Shown here: piece after piece, positions 22,250 through 22,929 of the stretch
Layout of the letters: every line of letters begins with the position of its first letter
How positions within the stretch are numbered: the stretch's first letter is position 1
Source: VRUE01 sp035260485
GTDB taxonomy: Bacteria; Actinomycetota; Thermoleophilia; Solirubrobacterales; 70-9
Direction of reading: 5' to 3'
Length of the DNA: 22,929 bases
Assembly (NCBI GenBank): GCA_035260485.1
Contig: DATFVC010000043.1
Coordinates: 1 to 22,929, forward strand
Notes under the pieces: model-generated
The model's database searches: none
The model's input: the letters and a program-made list of their open reading frames with translations, nothing else
Told to the model about the DNA's origin: nothing
Program-made: the position numbers and the translations under genes

Positions 22250-22462
22250 CTACTGGGCCAGGCGGCGCAGCGTCTCGGCGTGCTTCTTGATCGCCGCGCG
22301 AAGCTCTCGGCGCTGCTCCTCTGGAGTACCTGGCAGCCCAGACTCCAGCTTTCGCTTCGAGGCTATCTTCTTGGCGGGAGTTGTCGGCGCGTGGAGCTTC
22401 ATCACGGAAATGATGGCAGATGCCCCGGCCAAGGCCGAGCTTTGTTGGCTGTCTTCATTCAT
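22250..22462 (-). CDS. Probable antitoxin of the Doc-type toxin, unrecognised family
   Basis: A 70-residue protein encoded just upstream of the Doc-type toxin on the same strand with a gap of 19 bases, the usual antitoxin position. The ATG at 22462 has a strong ribosome site, AAAGGAG, six bases upstream, much better than that of the toxin, as expected if antitoxin must be in excess. The N-terminal half is low in complexity (QQSSALAGASAIISV). The C-terminal half is basic and helical (TPAKKIASKRKLESG, then EEQRRELRAAIKKHAETL). It lacks a recognisable Phd/YefM, AbrB or ribbon-helix-helix DNA-binding domain. The antitoxin role rests on position. Confidence 0.65.
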   Translation of the reverse strand: MNEDSQQSSALAGASAIISVMKLHAPTTPAKKIASKRKLESGLPGTPEEQRRELRAAIKKHAETLRRLAQ

Positions 22463-22507
22463 CTGAGACTCCTTTCGAGGTGGGTTGGGTCGATGAGAGC
22501 CAGTGGA

Positions 22508-22521
22508 CCCGCGACCGCGGG
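22508..22521. promoter_or_regulatory. Palindrome upstream of toxin-antitoxin operon
   Basis: CCCGCG and CGCGGG flank two bases, about 46 bases upstream of the antitoxin start. The position suits an operator or promoter-proximal site, but GC-rich DNA makes such palindromes easy to find. Confidence 0.25.
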
Positions 22522-22715
22522 AGCGGAACCGAGCCCGCAGGGCGAGGGGAACCCCCTTGCGGGGTTGCAGCGCCCGCGGCGTGGGTCAAGCTGGGCGAAG
22601 AGAGCCAGGCCGCCTCGAAGAGGCGCTAGGAGAGGCAGCTCGCAGGGCTACGCCGTCGATCTGCCTCCACGGGCGCGAGAACGCACTCTGCGACAACCTG
22701 GCTATCCGCTCTTTT

Positions 22716-22782
22716 CTTTCAGCAAGTTTTCGCCAAGGCCCCCTTCGGGGGAGAGGGCCTTGGCGAAAACAAAAGCCGAAAG
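22716..22782. repeat. Large nested inverted repeat (16-bp perfect stem)
   Basis: GTTTTCGCCAAGGCCC (22726-22741) is perfectly complementary to GGGCCTTGGCGAAAAC (22755-22770). Inside lies a second possible hairpin, CCCCC-TTC-GGGGG (22739-22751), which competes for the same C run. Outside, CTTTCAGC (22716-22723) can pair with GCCGAAAG (22775-22782) with one mismatch. The structure resembles a terminator but has no T-tract after the stem on either strand, so it may be a dispersed intergenic repeat or a protein-binding cruciform. Confidence 0.65.
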
Positions 22783-22929
22783 AGAAATAGCGTCTAGCCA
22801 GGTCCAACAGTCCCAGATCGCGGCAGCCCCTACCCGTGGAGGCCCTGAGACACGAACGGCTTGAGCGCGCGCCGCTGGATGCCCTGGACGCGGCCCTACT
22901 CAGCACGACAACGGCGCAGACACCCCGCA

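Larger units (their letters stand above)
22463..22929. other. Non-coding stretch rich in inverted repeats
   Basis: No convincing gene in about 470 bases. The open frames here are low-complexity Arg/Ala/Gly strings. Visible structure: a palindrome at 22508-22521, AACCCC/GGGGTT around five bases at 22550-22566, CGCCTC/GAGGCG around three bases at 22611-22625, and a large nested inverted repeat at 22716-22782. No tRNA or known small RNA signature was seen. Confidence 0.5.

Noticed and set aside
22463..22700. A structured non-coding RNA such as RNase P RNA, tmRNA or SRP RNA
   Set aside because: Several hairpins are present, but none of the conserved core sequences of these RNAs was recognised.
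22586..22906. Open frames across the large inverted repeat, on both strands
   Set aside because: They consist largely of translation through the repeat arms and hairpins, without a ribosome site or coding pattern.
19928..22929. tRNA gene, attachment site or integrase that would mark an integrated element
   Set aside because: Looked for in the accessory zone; no tRNA-like fold, T-loop sequence or recombinase motif could be found.

Overview
This is a GC-rich, densely coded chromosomal window with short gaps, frequent GTG starts and many genes that seem to lack a leader. Gene content and style suggest a high-GC actinobacterium, probably of the Thermoleophilia/Solirubrobacterales type. That placement is inference from sequence style, as no rRNA or marker phylogeny is available. 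No tRNA, rRNA, CRISPR array, integrase or insertion sequence was recognised.

Layout. 1-3540: oxidative pentose phosphate genes (gnd, cut by the window edge, divergent from zwf), then a RecQ helicase with an HRDC domain. 3568-4614: an unknown membrane-anchored protein convergent with a small unknown protein. 4812-5559: a secreted metallophosphoesterase gene wrecked by an internal deletion and inversion. 5659-10814: the most distinctive block, two GH26-like secreted glycosidases and two GT-C membrane glycosyltransferases of the ArnT/PMT type. These look like two diverged copies of one glycosidase/glycosyltransferase pair, one arranged convergently and one in tandem. 10788-12170: a membrane-anchored PQQ-type beta-propeller. 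12209-17425: SRPBCC protein, MBL-fold hydrolase, MFS transporter, LtrA family protein and aldo/keto reductase. 17513-19304: a 57-residue membrane peptide divergent from a Vps62-like/membrane-domain gene carrying several frameshifts. 19330-19926: an intact small calcineurin-like phosphoesterase.

From about 19930 to the end the character changes. GC is locally lower, gene remnants appear (a signal-peptide ORF and the C-terminal half of a trypsin-like protease), and there is an unknown protein with five degenerate repeats and a membrane-associated C-terminus. A Doc-type toxin follows with an unusual small partner, then about 470 bases of non-coding DNA rich in inverted repeats. This reads as an accessory, decaying zone.

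Gene cooperation. gnd and zwf belong to one pathway and share a short divergent promoter region. The GH26-like/GT-C block probably builds and trims an extracytoplasmic polysaccharide or glycoconjugate (inference). A recurring -10-like element (TAGnnT) placed 6-10 bases before start codons suggests that much of the window is transcribed as leaderless or near-leaderless mRNA; this also helped to choose several starts.
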